Source: an uncultured Mycoplasmatota bacterium (GTDB lineage Bacteria > Bacillota_I > Bacilli_A > RF39 > UBA660). From it: a stretch of DNA of 45,697 nucleotides. How positions within the stretch are numbered: the first letter of the stretch is position 1; each line of letters starts with the position of its first letter. This document shows, piece after piece, positions 35,450 to 43,410 of this stretch. The notes under the pieces were generated by a model. That model ran no database searches. It was not told the origin of the DNA and was given only the letters and a program-made list of their open reading frames with translations. A program made the translations under genes and the position numbers. The stretch is from NCBI GenBank assembly GCA_946494345.1, contig CAMMBX010000002.1, positions 1-45,697 on the forward strand. Direction: 5' to 3'.

Positions 35450-36937
35450 ATGGAACGAGCATATTGTTGTATTGATTTAAAGAGTTTTTATGCATCAGTA
35501 GAATGTGTTGAAAGAGGACTTAATCCCTTAAAAACTAATCTTGTTGTTGCTGATAAATCTAGGACAGAAAAGACGATATGTTTAGCGGTAAGCCCTTCAT
35601 TAAAACAATATGGTATTCCTGGAAGAGCGAGGCTTTTTGAAGTGTTAAGTAAGGTTAAAGAAATTAATAAAATAAGAAGAAAAGCTAATGGCTATAAAAA
35701 GTTTAGTGGTAAAGCAGTTAATGATGATATCTTAAAGAAAGATAAGACTAAAGAATTAGATTTAATTATCGCTCCTCCTAGAATGGCTCATTATATTGAT
35801 TATTCAGCTAAAATATATAATATCTATTTAAAGTACATTGCTAAAGAAGATATATTTGTTTATTCTATTGATGAAGTCTTTATGGATATAACTAATTACT
35901 TAAAGTACTATAAACTATCTCCTAAAGACTTAATCACAAAAATAATTAAAGATGTTTATGATACAACTGGTATTACAGCGACAGGGGGAATTGGTACTAA
36001 TTTATTTCTTGCTAAAGTTGCTATGGATGTAGTAGCAAAACATACTGAAGCTAATAAGTTTGGAGTAAGAATTGCCGAACTTAATGAAATGTCTTATAGA
36101 AAAATGTTATGGAGTCATGTGCCTATTACTGATATTTGGCGAGTAGGTAAGGGTATTTCTAAAAGATTAGAGAAGTACGGTATGTATACAATGGGTGATG
36201 TTGCCAGATGTTCTATTAATAATGAAGACTTACTATATAAATTATTTGGAGTTAATGCTGAGCTTTTAATAGACCATGCTTGGGGTTATGAGCCTTGTAC
36301 AATAGAGTCTATTAAAAACTATAAACCACTTGCTAAAAGCATTAGTAGTGGTCAAGTTTTACAAAGTCCATATTCATATGATAAAGCTAAGTTAATAGTA
36401 AGAGAAATGGCAGAGTTGCTAGCTTTAGACCTCGTCTCTAAAAAATTAGTAGCAGAACAGTTAGTATTAACTATTGGTTATGATATAGAAAATGTTACTG
36501 ATGATTATAATGGGAGTGTTACAATAGATTATTATGGACGGGCTATACCAAAACACGCTCATGGAACTATTAACTTAGATTATAAAACATCTTCATCTAA
36601 AATAATTACTACAGCGATGATTAAGTTATATGATAGGATTATAAATCCTAAGTTGTCAGTTAGAAGAGTTACTATGGCTGCTACAAAACTAGCTAGTGAA
36701 GATGAAGAAATAGGTAAAGTTAGGTATAGACAGTTAGATTTATTTTCTAGTTTGGAAGGACAAGATAATAAGTTAGCTTATAATAGAGAAGTTTTAAAAG
36801 AAGAAAACAATCTTCAAAATGCCATGTTAAATATAAAAGAAAAATATGGTAAAAATGCTATTTTAAAAGGTATGGATTTAGAAGATGAGGCAACAACAAT
36901 TGATAGGAATAGGCAAATAGGAGGACATCATGAATAA
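35450..36937 (+). CDS. Y-family DNA polymerase (UmuC/UvrX-like), SOS-regulated
   Basis: A 495-aa translesion polymerase. Visible are CCIDLKSFYASVE (first catalytic Asp and the steric FYA), YSIDEVFMDIT (catalytic Asp-Glu), TATGGIGTNLFLAKVAMD, the DIWRVGKGISKRL helix-hairpin-helix and a little-finger domain from about 290. Insert residues around 75-110 are typical of the Firmicutes UvrX/YqjW branch. It lets replication pass damaged DNA at the cost of mutations. A LexA box lies in the promoter 25-40 nt upstream. It overlaps the YolD-like gene by 8 nt. Confidence 0.92.
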   Translation: MERAYCCIDLKSFYASVECVERGLNPLKTNLVVADKSRTEKTICLAVSPSLKQYGIPGRARLFEVLSKVKEINKIRRKANGYKKFSGKAVNDDILKKDKTKELDLIIAPPRMAHYIDYSAKIYNIYLKYIAKEDIFVYSIDEVFMDITNYLKYYKLSPKDLITKIIKDVYDTTGITATGGIGTNLFLAKVAMDVVAKHTEANKFGVRIAELNEMSYRKMLWSHVPITDIWRVGKGISKRLEKYGMYTMGDVARCSINNEDLLYKLFGVNAELLIDHAWGYEPCTIESIKNYKPLAKSISSGQVLQSPYSYDKAKLIVREMAELLALDLVSKKLVAEQLVLTIGYDIENVTDDYNGSVTIDYYGRAIPKHAHGTINLDYKTSSSKIITTAMIKLYDRIINPKLSVRRVTMAATKLASEDEEIGKVRYRQLDLFSSLEGQDNKLAYNREVLKEENNLQNAMLNIKEKYGKNAILKGMDLEDEATTIDRNRQIGGHHE

Positions 36938-37331
36938 TTATGACGATATTATAAATATGCCTCATCATGTATCTAAAATAAGAAAGCCTATGTCTTTACA
37001 AAATAGATCTGCACAGTTTGCTCCTTTTTCTGCTTTAACAGGGTATGATGAGAAGATAAGAGAAGTCGCAAGGGAAACATCTAAGAAAATAGAATTAGAT
37101 GAAGGTATAAAATTAATGCTAAATGAGAAATTATGTCTTATAAAAAATGATGTTAGATTAAGACCTAAAGTAACAATTACTTATTTTGTTAGAGATACAA
37201 GGAAAGAAAACAGAGGTATATATAAAACTATAACTAGCAATGTTAAAGTAGTTGATGAAGTGTATAAAAGAATAATCTTAATAGATAATACTATAATATC
37301 TTTCGATAATATAATTGATATTAAGTTTTGA
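36930..37331 (+). CDS. YolD-like protein
   Basis: A 133-aa protein with the YolD pattern: an N-terminal YDDIINMPHHVSKIRKPMSLQNRSAQFAPFSALTGYDEKI, followed by a beta-rich WYL-like half (KVTITYFVRDT...GIYKTITSNVKVVDEVYKRIILIDNTIISFDNI). YolD proteins are encoded next to Y-family polymerases in Firmicutes and are thought to be UmuD-like partners. The 8-nt overlap with the polymerase gene and the shared SOS promoter fit that. Confidence 0.88.
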   Translation: MNNYDDIINMPHHVSKIRKPMSLQNRSAQFAPFSALTGYDEKIREVARETSKKIELDEGIKLMLNEKLCLIKNDVRLRPKVTITYFVRDTRKENRGIYKTITSNVKVVDEVYKRIILIDNTIISFDNIIDIKF

Positions 37332-37375
37332 TTATATTTCTTAAAAAATATGTATATACTATTATTGTATACTAG

Positions 37376-37404
37376 TTGACATTTTTAGAAAAAAATAGTA
37401 TATT
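37376..37404 (+). promoter_or_regulatory. Strong promoter of the antitoxin RNA
   Basis: TTGACA (37376-37381), exactly 17 nt, then TATATT (37399-37404). The start is predicted near 37411, immediately before a 5' hairpin and the RNA repeats. Confidence 0.75.
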
Positions 37405-37410
37405 TATATC

Positions 37411-37569
37411 ACAGATGAGATTACTCATCGTGGAAATGTTTTTCGCTTCTGGATGGTGCGATTAATAAATGATTCCAGTCGACAATGTTTTTCGCTTCCA
37501 GGTGGTGCGACTAATAAATGATCCTGGTTGAAAATGTTAAAAAACTTCATCATTTATGGTGAAGTTTTT
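37411..37569 (+). ncRNA. Type III antitoxin RNA with two 49-nt repeats
   Basis: The predicted RNA has a 5' hairpin (GATGAG 37414-37419, CTCATC 37424-37429), two tandem 49-nt repeats (37435-37483 and 37484-37532), a partial third (AATGTT, 37533-37538) and a terminator. The repeats differ at about eleven positions. Each can form a 5-bp stem closing a 20-nt loop: CTGGA/TCCAG in the first and CCAGG/CCTGG in the second. Three of the five pairs change on both sides, so the fold is conserved by compensatory change. This is the architecture of type III antitoxins, which bind the endoribonuclease toxin encoded just downstream. CptI-type antitoxins also have about two repeats. Confidence 0.75.
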
Positions 37570-37575
37570 GTTTTG
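37540..37575 (+). terminator. Terminator between antitoxin RNA and toxin gene
   Basis: AAAAACTTCA (37540-37549) and TGAAGTTTTT (37560-37569) are perfect 10-bp arms, followed by GTTTTG. In type III systems a leaky terminator at this place sets the ratio of RNA to toxin. A possible second promoter (TTGACG 37599-37604, 18 nt, TATATT 37623-37628) could serve the toxin gene alone. Confidence 0.8.
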
Positions 37576-37669
37576 CATGTAAAAAAACAATTTATATATT
37601 GACGAACATAAGTATAATTTAGTATATTTAAATTACATATCATATTTGTTGTTTGGGGGTGTTTGTAAA

Positions 37670-38137
37670 ATGAAAGTTAAAACAGGATATTTATATCATA
37701 TTAAAGATGAATACTTTGATGTTGTAAATGATGATAATTTGATGCAAAATCATGAAAGAGGAAAGAAACGACCAACATATTTTACAATTAAAGATAAAAA
37801 TATACTATGGTTTATTCCTATAAGTTCTAAAGTGGAAAAGTATCAAAAAATAATTGATAAGAAAATAAAAAAATATGGGTTTTGTAATACAATAATAATT
37901 AGGAAAATTGCTGGTAGTAATGCTGCTATTTTATTGCAAAATGCTTTTCCTACTATAGAGAAATATATTGACCATGTACATACTGTTGATGGAGTGCCTT
38001 TAAAAGTTCCTACTGATTTACAAACAGAAATTAAAAGCATGTTTAAAAATATGTTAGGTTTGAAAAAGAGAGGGACTAATTTATTCTTCGCTGATATAGA
38101 TAGTTTAGTGGAAAAAATGTTAAAAGAAAATAAATAG
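37670..38137 (+). CDS. Type III toxin-antitoxin endoribonuclease toxin (CptN/ToxN-like)
   Basis: A 155-aa protein whose pattern matches the CptIN-type branch of the ToxN/AbiQ fold: KTGYLYHIKDEYFDVV at the N-terminus, KRPTYFTIKDKNILWFIPISSKVEKY, CNTIIIRKIAGSNAAILLQNAFP and KYIDHVHTVDG. Such toxins cut RNA and are held inactive by the upstream RNA repeats; several protect against phages by abortive infection. ATG at 37670 is chosen because GGGGGTG is 8 nt upstream. The gene lies 100 nt after the antitoxin terminator. The family call rests on motif recall plus the repeat-terminator-toxin layout. Confidence 0.72.
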   Translation: MKVKTGYLYHIKDEYFDVVNDDNLMQNHERGKKRPTYFTIKDKNILWFIPISSKVEKYQKIIDKKIKKYGFCNTIIIRKIAGSNAAILLQNAFPTIEKYIDHVHTVDGVPLKVPTDLQTEIKSMFKNMLGLKKRGTNLFFADIDSLVEKMLKENK

Positions 38138-38160
38138 ATATTATAGAGAGGAGATATTTT

Positions 38161-38673
38161 ATGTTTGATTTTTAATATAAAGTTTATGATGAAGTACTGG
38201 AGACAATGAAAAATAAAACTAAAAATATAGAAGTGAGATTATACAACGAAAAATCTAGTAAAATTAGAATAGACGATATAATAAAACTTAAGTTAGCGAA
38301 TGATGAGAACAAATATGTATTAGTAAAAGTTAAAAACTTAATAACGTATGAGAATGTTGATGATTTTTTAGAAAAGTTTGATTTAAAAATGGCGATAAAA
38401 GTACATAATAAAGAAAATGCTCTTGATACTTTATATAATATATTTGTAAAAGAAGAAGTGGATACCCAAGGTTTAAGAGCAAAATATTATGATGATGGTA
38501 TAGAAGAATTATATGATAGTTTAAATAAATTAATTGAAAGTAGAGATTTAGTTAATAAATTATTATTAAGTATAGTTGCAACTAAAGAATCTTTTGAATA
38601 TAATTATGAAAAGAATAATGAACATACGAAAAAACTTTTAAAAAATTATCAGCAAGTGAAAAGATATCAATAA
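38161..38673 (+). pseudogene. ASCH-like protein gene with in-frame stop at codon 5
   Basis: A strong ribosome site (GAGAGGAGA) precedes ATG 38161, which reads MFDF then TAA (38173-38175). The same frame then stays open to 38673. The residues after the stop run into KNIEVRLYNEKSSKIRIDDIIKL, the usual first part of an ASCH domain (possible RNA-binding fold). A shorter product of 155 aa could start at ATG 38206, with GGAG only 4 nt upstream, but would lack the first 15 residues. The C-terminal half is helical and unrecognised. Either a recent nonsense mutation, a sequencing error or reinitiation explains it. Confidence 0.6.
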
Positions 38674-40108
38674 TTATAGATTAGGAAATTTAATAATTTT
38701 ACATTTTGTAAATTGTTTAGAATCGATTGCATTATATTGTGAAAGTAATTTATTAGCATAAGTCTTTCTTACACTTTCATAAAGGAAATCACTTTTTCTT
38801 ATAGCAACTGCAACATTTTCTATTGAAATACTGTCAGCCCCTTTTTGCATTGCTATTGAAAATGCTAATTCTAATATTGTTATAGAAGCATCGGGATTAT
38901 ATCTTTTATCGTTATATATATTATGCTTAGTATTAGACGTTTCTATAATATGATTAATAATTATCTCTTGTTCTGAAAAGTTAAAATTCCAACTAACATT
39001 AGTTATTTGTTCTAACTTTTTGATAGTCTCTTCAACAATTTGCACTAATAAATTTTTATTTGACCTCTATCTAAATATGGTTTTAATATATTTGCTAAGT
39101 CAAGAGTATTATGGTTTCCTTTTCCTGCACCTATTATAGTGTGGAATTCAGCTATAAACAAAATAGTATCAGGATTTTTAATTAAATACTGTACTAATTT
39201 TTCTACTTTTGCTTCTAATGCTCCAACAAAAGTACAACCTTGAATTATAGATGAAGTATTTACTTTTAATATTTTTTTGTTTTTTAATTTATTAGAAACT
39301 TGTCCATTCATTATTTTATAGGCAAGCCCTTCAACAATTGCAGTTTTTCCTACACCTGTTTCACCTACTAATATAGCAGATTTACTAGGCATTAAAAGAG
39401 CAATCTCTAAATTTTCTATTTCATTTTCACGACCAATTGCAGGATTTCTTATATAATCTTTATTTGTTAGAAATTCATAGTTTATACCTAGATTATTCAA
39501 AATAGGGGGTATTTGTTTATGATCTAACTCCTTTAAAAAACAGTCCCAATTGTGATAAGTAATATCATCCCTGGTATTATTTTGTATTTCTTTCCATAAT
39601 GAAATAGCTTTGTATAATGTTTCCTCAAAATTTTTATATTTTTCTTCTAGTGATTTTATGATTTCATTAAAACTTAGAAAGTCAGTACTGTTTATATGTT
39701 TTGAACTATTTGCAAAACTACTAAATTTAATACTATCTTTAGCTAAAGTTTCAATATGTTTTTTGTAGTTGATAGCATAGGTACAAACTGATTATAAAGT
39801 TCATTTATTGCTTTAATGTTATTATTAGTATTATTATCTTCATTTGTGGTTGTAGTTAACTGCGCATCATCTGTAATTTGTCTATAGTTATTAATTGAAT
39901 AATATGCTAAACAGGCAATATGTGCTAAGCCTTCCTCAAGAGATAGATAAAATTCATCAGATAAACCTTTTTCAAAACATCTTTCCATTTTTATGTTTAA
40001 TTTATCATTTTCTACAAAGAAAGTTATGATAATGTTCTCACTATTTATAATTAAAGATGTATTTCCATATTTATAAATATTTTCTACAGCTTGTGTCATT
40101 AAATTCAT
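38674..40108 (-). pseudogene. Degraded ClpC/ClpB-like AAA+ ATPase gene
   Basis: Three reading-frame pieces on the - strand make one decayed gene. 40108-39743 encodes the N-terminal part, with AGGAGG before its ATG. A frameshift near 39780 moves to a frame open to 39045, without a good start of its own, containing an AAA+ domain: NPAIGRENEIE, Walker A VGETGVGKT and a Walker B ILFIAEFHTIIGAG, where homologues have DE in place of AE. It stops at TAG (39047-39045) where homologues continue with about 40 residues (IGATT to VEEP). The last piece (GTG at 39045 to 38674) resumes at VEETIKKLEQI. At least one frameshift and one deletion are implied. The second AAA+ domain is absent. Two short functional genes are less likely. 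Confidence 0.65.
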
Positions 40109-40129
40109 ATAAAAAAGCCTCCTTTTAAA

Positions 40130-40145
40130 TTAGTATATATACTAA
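40130..40145. promoter_or_regulatory. 16-bp perfect palindrome, operator candidate
   Basis: TTAGTATATATACTAA is fully self-complementary. It lies just upstream of the AGGAGG site of the degraded Clp-like gene and 38 nt downstream on the - strand from the start side, so it fits an autoregulatory operator or a -10 region. AT richness makes chance formation possible. Confidence 0.4.
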
Positions 40146-40174
40146 CATAAAGAAGTTATTTCCACAAGATTTTA

Positions 40175-40807
40175 TTAAAAATATAAGTACTTAAATCCTA
40201 AGTCTTTATATACTTCTGATGACTTAGGTAGATTTAAAATATTTGCAAATATTAGATTATATAATTCATCAAATAAGAAAATAGCACAGATTGTATAACT
40301 TAGTACTAAAAATGTTTTCTTAGGTAGTTTTCTTGCTAAATAAAAACAAAATGGTACTATTATATACATTAATAATAAAGCAGAAAGTCCAAAGATTAAA
40401 ACACTTCTTAGACATACATAACCATTGATACTACCAAAGCTTAATATTTCGGAATTATAATCCCAACATTTTATATGCATGATATGTTCCATAAAAGCTC
40501 CACCAATATATTCTAATATTCCTGCTGTTATCATGCTTACAATAAAAACAAATAGAGGATTTTTTCTTTTTTTGTAAGTTAATATATATATTAAAACAGC
40601 ACCTATGGCATAAATATTTATCCAAGGCAAGAAATTACCACCACGCCAGTATATTTCTTTCATACCACTATTAAAATAGTAAAATATTACTTCATATAAC
40701 CAACCAAACATTCCTGATATTACAATAATTAAACAAAATATTCCTAACATTGTTAATTTATCAAAGTGATGATTCTTAGTTAAATAATTTTTATACTTCT
40801 TTTTCAT
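40175..40807 (-). CDS. CmpB-like putative ABC-transporter type IV membrane protein
   Basis: A 210-aa polytopic protein of the ABC_trans_CmpB family. Features are SGMFGWLYEVIFYYF in the first helix, YWRGGNFLPWINIYAIGAV, ITAGILEYIGGAFMEH and CWDYNSEILSFGSINGYVCLRSVLIFG. Five to six hydrophobic segments. The family is annotated as a possible transporter, but no substrate or mechanism is established. Single gene; the 175-nt gap upstream (40808-40983) carries the divergent promoter of the hydrolase. Confidence 0.8.
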   Translation of the reverse strand: MKKKYKNYLTKNHHFDKLTMLGIFCLIIVISGMFGWLYEVIFYYFNSGMKEIYWRGGNFLPWINIYAIGAVLIYILTYKKRKNPLFVFIVSMITAGILEYIGGAFMEHIMHIKCWDYNSEILSFGSINGYVCLRSVLIFGLSALLLMYIIVPFCFYLARKLPKKTFLVLSYTICAIFLFDELYNLIFANILNLPKSSEVYKDLGFKYLYF

Positions 40808-40932
40808 ACTACCTACATCCGTTCTTAAATTAAAAGATATTTTATCTCTTATATTGTAACAAAAAGATTAAGAGTTTTTAATATACATATTTTTTTCTTC
40901 TGTAAAATTAAGTAAATTAGACGATATTATGA

Positions 40933-40938
40933 TATAAT
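40933..40938 (+). promoter_or_regulatory. Extended -10 promoter element
   Basis: TGA-TATAAT with the hexamer at 40933-40938. No convincing -35. A start near 40945 gives a leader of about 40 nt to the hydrolase ATG at 40984. Confidence 0.5.
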
Positions 40939-40983
40939 GTATAGACAAGTGGTATTTAATTTAAAATTAAGTGTGGAGTAAGT

Positions 40984-41907
40984 ATGAAAAAAATATTAAA
41001 AGTTATTGGTATTATCTTTATAGTTATAATAATTGTAGCAGTTTTATTATTTGTTTATCTTCAAATGCAGCCTTTTGTACCTACTGATTATATAGAAAAA
41101 GTAGAAACAGGTGGAGATATAGAAGCAAAGTATTTAAAGCTGGGTGATTATGACGTATCTTATATGGAAGTTGATACTGATGAGACATTTGAAAAGTATG
41201 AAATCTATTATCCTAGTAAAATGAAGAAAACGAATGATAAGTACCCTTTAGTTATCTTTGCTAATGGTACAGGAGTAAAGGCTTCTAGATATAGAGCTTT
41301 ATTTGAACATCTAGCATCATGGGGATTTATTGTGATTGGTAATGAAGATAGCTCATCTTGGAATGGATATTCTTCAGCGCAGTCTTTAGACTATATGATT
41401 AGACAGAATAATAATCAAAAGAGTATTTTTTATAATAAAATAGATGTAGATAATATAGGAATATCAGGTCATTCACAAGGTGGTGTCGCTGTGTTTAATG
41501 CTATTACTAATTATGATAATAGTAATATGTATAAAGTAGCGGTTGTATTGTCACCTGCTAATGAAGATCTTTCTACATTTTTAAATTGGCCTTATGATGT
41601 TACAAAAGTTAAAATACCTGTTATGATCGCTTCAGGGACAGAAGGCATTTTTGAAAATCAAATAGTTTTGCCTTTTGATAATTTAAAACAATTATATGAA
41701 GAACTTAATGTAGATAAATTAATGATTAGGAAAACTGGTTATATACATAGGCAAATGATATATCAAGCGGATGGTTATGTGACAGCATGGTTTATATGGC
41801 ATTTATATGATGATAAAAATGCAAGTGCAGCTTTTATTGGTAGTGATCCTGAAGTTTTAAGTAATAAATTATATCAAGATCAAAGAATAGATATTAAGGA
41901 AGAATAA
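40984..41907 (+). CDS. Membrane-anchored alpha/beta hydrolase
   Basis: A 307-aa protein with an N-terminal transmembrane helix (about 5-27) and an outer alpha/beta-hydrolase domain. It has YPLVIFANGTGVKASRYRALFEHLASWGFIV (oxyanion region), the nucleophile Ser in GISGHSQGG (about residue 161) and a candidate catalytic His in GYIHRQM near residue 256. The fold is like the chlorophyllase/dienelactone-hydrolase group acting on esters. The acid residue is less clear. Substrate unknown. The ribosome site GTGGAG precedes the ATG. Confidence 0.8.
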   Translation: MKKILKVIGIIFIVIIIVAVLLFVYLQMQPFVPTDYIEKVETGGDIEAKYLKLGDYDVSYMEVDTDETFEKYEIYYPSKMKKTNDKYPLVIFANGTGVKASRYRALFEHLASWGFIVIGNEDSSSWNGYSSAQSLDYMIRQNNNQKSIFYNKIDVDNIGISGHSQGGVAVFNAITNYDNSNMYKVAVVLSPANEDLSTFLNWPYDVTKVKIPVMIASGTEGIFENQIVLPFDNLKQLYEELNVDKLMIRKTGYIHRQMIYQADGYVTAWFIWHLYDDKNASAAFIGSDPEVLSNKLYQDQRIDIKEE

Positions 41908-41910
41908 TAC

Positions 41911-41940
41911 TTTATTTTACATATACTTTTGTAAAATAAA
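41911..41940 (+). terminator. AT-rich hairpin after hydrolase gene
   Basis: TTTATTTTAC (41911-41920) and GTAAAATAAA (41931-41940) are perfect 10-bp arms around 10 nt. It has no T tract on +, so termination is uncertain. Confidence 0.45.
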
Positions 41941-42001
41941 AATTAATGTTAAGTTTTAATAAAAATATATAGTATAATATTAGATAGTAGTGGAGGAAAA
42001 G

Positions 42002-42625
42002 ATGAAAAGAAAGATATTTTTAGGGGTTATTATAGTTATAGTAGTTGTATGTATAGGAGTGGGAGTTTTTTTATTAATCAATAATAGGAACTCTTCAGCT
42101 TTAAATGATATTGATATTAGTGCAGAAGATCTTAATAATGATAATGTAAATATTTTAATCGCTTATTATTCTTATAATGACAATGTTTTAGATCTTGCTA
42201 AGGAAATTCAAAATCAAACAGGGGGAGAGTTATGGCAAATAGAAAGAGCGGTTCCTTATACTAATTTTGAAGTGGAAGCATTAGATGAGATAAATAATAA
42301 TACTAGACCTCTTCTTGATAATACTAATGCTATTGAAGATATAAATGAATATCCTGTTATTTTTGTATGTTATCCTGTTTGGTGGAATAATGCACCTACT
42401 ATAATAAATTCATTTTTGGAAAGCTATGATTTAACTGGTAATGTTATTATACCTTTCCGAATAAGTTCTAGTGATGATGATATAAGTGTTAATAGTTTAA
42501 GACAGTCCGTTCCTGATAATGTAACTGTATTAGAGGGACTTAAATTAACAAATGAAGAAGTTACTTCAGGAAGTGGAAAAGAAGAAATTGCTAATTGGTT
42601 AAGTAGTTTTGCCGTATTTAAGTAG
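42002..42625 (+). CDS. Membrane-tethered flavodoxin-like protein
   Basis: A 207-aa protein with an N-terminal transmembrane helix (about 4-27) followed by a Flavodoxin_4-like domain: NILIAYYSYNDNVLDLAKEI, GGELWQIERAVPYTNFE, YPVIFVCYPVWWNNAPTIINSFLESYDLTG. In flavodoxins the FMN phosphate loop reads like S-x-T-G-N-T; here it is SYNDNV, so FMN binding is doubtful or altered. The domain would lie outside the cytoplasm. ATG 42002 is used because GGAGG is 5-6 nt upstream; GTG 41990 overlaps that ribosome site. Confidence 0.75.
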   Translation: MKRKIFLGVIIVIVVVCIGVGVFLLINNRNSSALNDIDISAEDLNNDNVNILIAYYSYNDNVLDLAKEIQNQTGGELWQIERAVPYTNFEVEALDEINNNTRPLLDNTNAIEDINEYPVIFVCYPVWWNNAPTIINSFLESYDLTGNVIIPFRISSSDDDISVNSLRQSVPDNVTVLEGLKLTNEEVTSGSGKEEIANWLSSFAVFK

Positions 42626-42660
42626 AAAAATCTCTTCATAGTGGAGAGATTTTTATTTTT
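42626..42660 (+). terminator. Intrinsic terminator
   Basis: AAAAATCTCT (42626-42635) and AGAGATTTTT (42645-42654) form a perfect 10-bp stem and are followed by ATTTTTTT. It begins one base after the flavodoxin-like gene's stop. Confidence 0.9.
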
Positions 42661-42688
42661 TTGCATAAAATTATTATGGGAGGAATTT

Positions 42689-43300
42689 ATGTATAAATTA
42701 AAACCATTACCTTATTTATATCAGGATTTAGAACCATATATTGATACACATACTATAGGGCTTCACTATCATAAGCATCAACAGAATTATTTGAATAAAT
42801 TAAATGAATTATTATTAAAAAATAACTATGATTATAGATATAAATTAGAAGAATTATTTTATCATCTTGATTTGTTTCCTTTGGATGATAGAAAGAATAT
42901 TTTGTATAATTTGGGAGGTGTTTTAAATCATGACTTATACTTTAATAGTATGAGCCCTAGACAGGATAGAGAACCTAAAGGAAAGCTTCTTGAAGACTTA
43001 AAGAAGAAGTATGGTAGTTTGGCAAATTTTTTTGGTAAGTTTAAAGAAATGACGATGAGTTTAAAAGGATCTGGGTATACTTTTTTAGTAGTTACTAGTA
43101 ATGGAAATTTAGATATTATAAATTTATCTAATCAAGAACTGCCACAGTCTTATGGGTTTATTCCACTACTAAATATGGATATGTGGGAACATGCTTATTA
43201 TTTGAATTATAAAAATGAAAAAGAAAAATATATTGATAATTTTTTAATTGTTGCTGATTTTACTGAAGCAAGTCAAATTTATAATATGATTATGAGATAG
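42689..43300 (+). CDS. Iron/manganese superoxide dismutase
   Basis: A 203-aa enzyme converting superoxide to oxygen and hydrogen peroxide. All four metal ligands are visible: H26 (GLHYHKHQ), H81 (GGVLNHDLYF), and D164 and H168 (DMWEHAYYLNYKN). The usual Trp in the SGSGW segment is replaced (LKGSGYTFLVV), and the sequence is fairly divergent, but active-site positions are intact. Fe or Mn preference cannot be decided. ATG at 42689 has GGGAGG 5 nt upstream. Single gene with its own terminator-bounded upstream region. Confidence 0.9.
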   Translation: MYKLKPLPYLYQDLEPYIDTHTIGLHYHKHQQNYLNKLNELLLKNNYDYRYKLEELFYHLDLFPLDDRKNILYNLGGVLNHDLYFNSMSPRQDREPKGKLLEDLKKKYGSLANFFGKFKEMTMSLKGSGYTFLVVTSNGNLDIINLSNQELPQSYGFIPLLNMDMWEHAYYLNYKNEKEKYIDNFLIVADFTEASQIYNMIMR

Positions 43301-43350
43301 TTAATTCTTATAATAAGTAAAATTATTATTAAAACAACTAAAAATTATGT

Positions 43351-43384
43351 TACAATGTAAGTAGGTTATGGTAATATCCTACTT
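43351..43384 (+). promoter_or_regulatory. Extended -10 promoter and leader hairpin
   Basis: TGT-TACAAT (hexamer 43351-43356), followed by a perfect 7-bp inverted repeat, AAGTAGG (43359-43365) and CCTACTT (43378-43384). The hairpin overlaps the expected 5' end of the mRNA for the gene at 43411, possibly a stabiliser or operator. Confidence 0.45.
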
Positions 43385-43410
43385 TTAATAAGTATTTTTT
43401 TGGTGGTTAT

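Noticed and set aside
37435..37532. The two 49-nt repeats as a minimal CRISPR array.
   Set aside because: The repeats are directly adjacent with no spacers, differ by compensatory changes, and are followed by a terminator and a toxin gene; no cas genes are present.
37603..37616. CGAACATAAGTATA resembles a LexA box before the toxin gene.
   Set aside because: Only the left half-site matches; the right half GTTCG is absent.
39121..39131. TTTCCTGCACC repeats the 3' end of the tRNA-Leu gene (35190-35200), suggesting an attachment-site duplicate.
   Set aside because: Only 11 bases match, and at 39121 they encode the conserved GAGK residues of the Clp-like ATPase on the other strand, so chance explains it.
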